Shown: positions 62,812-64,000 of the stretch, piece by piece
Position numbering within the stretch: position 1 is the first letter of the stretch
Layout of the letters: each line of letters starts with the position of its first letter
Assembly (NCBI RefSeq): GCF_008728195.1
Contig: NZ_CP031599.1
Span: forward strand, 124,001-188,000
Origin: Roseovarius indicus
GTDB taxonomy: Bacteria; Pseudomonadota; Alphaproteobacteria; Rhodobacterales; Rhodobacteraceae
Reading direction: 5' to 3'
DNA: 64,000 bases
Made by a program: the position numbers and the translations under genes
The notes under the pieces: model-generated
Databases searched by the model: none
Told to the model about the DNA's origin: nothing
Seen by the model: only the letters and a program-made list of their open reading frames with translations

Positions 62812-63993
62812 ATGCAATTCCAGCCAACAGACGACCAGAAGGCGTTTCGCGACACCGCAAAGCGCTTCGCAACTGAAAAGCTTGCGCCCACATACCAAGA
62901 ACGCGCCAACGGCCATACATTCGACCGTGCGCTGATCAAGGAGATGGGCGCACTGGGGCTGATCGGGGCCGATCTGCCCGAGGAATTCGGGGGACTCGGC
63001 GAAAGCTCTGTCACGTCAGGGCTGATCGTCGAAGAGATCGCCTATGCTGATTTCAACGCAAGTTACGTGCAGCTTCTGGGCTCTCTCATGGGAGGCATGG
63101 TTGCCAAACATGCCTCCAAGGACATCGCCTCGGAATGGGTACCCAAGGTTGTTTCCGGTGATGCTGTCATTGGTCTGGGCCTGACAGAGCCGCGCGGCGG
63201 GTCGGATGCGGCGAACCTAATTCTGAAGGCCGAGAAATCCGGCAACGGCTGGCGGCTGAACGGTGAAAAGACCTCCATGAGTTTTGCCAGCCAGGCGGAT
63301 GCGGCGGTCGTCTTTGCCCGTACTGGCGATCCTGACGGCGGCTCACGCGGGGTCAGCGCCTTTTTCGTCGATCTGAACCAGGAAGGCATCAAGCGCACCC
63401 ATTTTGACGACATCGGCACCAAGCCTGTCGGGCGCGGGTCGGTGTTCTTTGACGATGTTTTCGTGCCAGCCGAAAACATGATGGCGGAACAGGACCGTGC
63501 CTTTGGCACGATCATGGCGGGGTTCGACTATTCCCGCGCCCTGATCGGACTGGAGTGTCTGGGGGCCGCGCAGGCGTCGGTGGATGAAACCTGGGCCTAC
63601 GTTCAGGAACGCGAGGCATTCGGGGCCCCGATCGTGCAGTATCAGGGTGTCAGCTTTCCCTTGGCCGAGGCCGAGACCCAACTGACCATGATGCGCCAGC
63701 TTTGCTATTACACGCTGGACCTGCGCGACCGTGGCCTGCCCCACACCTCTCAGGCCGCCATGTGCAAATGGTACCTGCCCAAAACCGCCTGCGAAATCCT
63801 TCACCAGTGCCTGATCCTGCACGGACATTACGGCTACACCACCGACCTGCCCCACCACCAGCGCTACAACGATGTGCTCGGCCTGCAGATCGGTGACGGC
63901 ACCGCGCAGATCCAGAAGCTGGTGATCGCCCGCGAAAAGGTCGGTCGCATGGCGCTGCAGTATGACAAGAAGGCGAAGGGAGCCGCGAAATGA
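62812..63993 (+). CDS. Acyl-CoA dehydrogenase, cyclohexanecarboxyl-CoA-dehydrogenase-like
   Basis: A 393-residue flavoenzyme with GLGLTEPRGGSDAANL, GWRLNGEKTSMSFASQADA and the C-terminal block LHGHYGYTTDLPHHQRYNDV followed by IGDGTAQIQKLVIARE. QYQGVSFPLAEAETQL and LCYYTLDLRDRGLPHT are the stretches that distinguish the cyclohexanecarboxyl-CoA dehydrogenase branch, as far as I recall it. The LDLER base of the other two dehydrogenases is absent. GGGGAGGAG stands before the ATG at 62812. Its TGA overlaps a new ATG (63990), so the operon continues to the right. Confidence 0.85.
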   Translation: MQFQPTDDQKAFRDTAKRFATEKLAPTYQERANGHTFDRALIKEMGALGLIGADLPEEFGGLGESSVTSGLIVEEIAYADFNASYVQLLGSLMGGMVAKHASKDIASEWVPKVVSGDAVIGLGLTEPRGGSDAANLILKAEKSGNGWRLNGEKTSMSFASQADAAVVFARTGDPDGGSRGVSAFFVDLNQEGIKRTHFDDIGTKPVGRGSVFFDDVFVPAENMMAEQDRAFGTIMAGFDYSRALIGLECLGAAQASVDETWAYVQEREAFGAPIVQYQGVSFPLAEAETQLTMMRQLCYYTLDLRDRGLPHTSQAAMCKWYLPKTACEILHQCLILHGHYGYTTDLPHHQRYNDVLGLQIGDGTAQIQKLVIAREKVGRMALQYDKKAKGAAK

Positions 63994-64000
63994 GCGACCC
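63990..64000 (+). CDS. Start of the next gene, truncated by the window edge
   Basis: ATGAGCGACCC begins at 63990, overlapping the dehydrogenase stop by four bases (ATGA), the coupling seen throughout the island. Only three codons (Met-Ser-Asp) are visible, so the product cannot be named. Confidence 0.6.

Overview
The window is high-GC alphaproteobacterial DNA. Dense, translationally coupled operons, a thiC-thiO-thiS-thiG-thiE-thiF-thiD cluster, the Roseobacter/Rhodobacter-like character of most products and many insertion-sequence fragments all point to Rhodobacteraceae. No rRNA, tRNA or CRISPR array was seen.

Region 1 (1-1377) is the 3' end of a dimethylglycine/sarcosine dehydrogenase-type gene. 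Region 2 (about 1.5-20.2 kb) is an accessory island. It opens with a small tyrosine recombinase and carries a SulP transporter with its regulators, a PAS/HWE histidine kinase, an envelope and thiol-redox block and a truncated second L,D-transpeptidase. The redox block holds an L,D-transpeptidase, an EF-hand protein, a persulfide-dioxygenase/rhodanese protein, a QseBC-like two-component pair, DsbD and a TlpA-like thioredoxin. A RES-Xre toxin-antitoxin pair, an unusual XPD/DinG-like helicase and decayed DNA follow. Three island genes (SulP, the QseC-like kinase and dsbD) are each cut by one in-frame stop codon while both flanks of the reading frame remain well preserved. In two of them the lost residue is almost certainly Trp (TGG to TGA, TGG to TAG).

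Region 3 (20.2-27.7 kb, minus strand) is the thiamine-pyrimidine/thiazole operon. A complete IS630-family element (26421-27572, flanked by TA) sits inside the thiC leader. It leaves the TPP riboswitch aptamer (27576-27674) about 1.3 kb away from the thiC start. Region 4 (27.8-29.5 kb) is an IS graveyard: an IS5-family remnant, an intact IS6-family element with perfect 16-bp ends, and an IS30 N-terminal stub.

Region 5 (29.6-64 kb) is a large CoA-thioester catabolic island. It has two biotin-dependent acyl-CoA carboxylases (one Liu/methylcrotonyl-like, one next to AtuA), with the biotin transporter gene bioY at the end of the first operon. It also has four acyl-CoA dehydrogenases, three enoyl-CoA hydratases, three SDRs, a SCP2-type thiolase, two AMP-forming ligases, an OYE/2,4-dienoyl-CoA-reductase flavoprotein, three or four hotdog/PaaY-type CoA housekeeping proteins, and two TetR repressor genes. 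One TetR gene encodes two complete TetR repressors in tandem. Every main or divergent promoter region of this island has the same inverted repeat, CTAAC-N4-GTTAG (six copies), so the whole 33 kb looks like one regulon. The gene content best fits breakdown of branched isoprenoid acids (Atu/Liu chemistry), with an added alicyclic-acid-like branch at the right end; the substrate is inferred, not shown.
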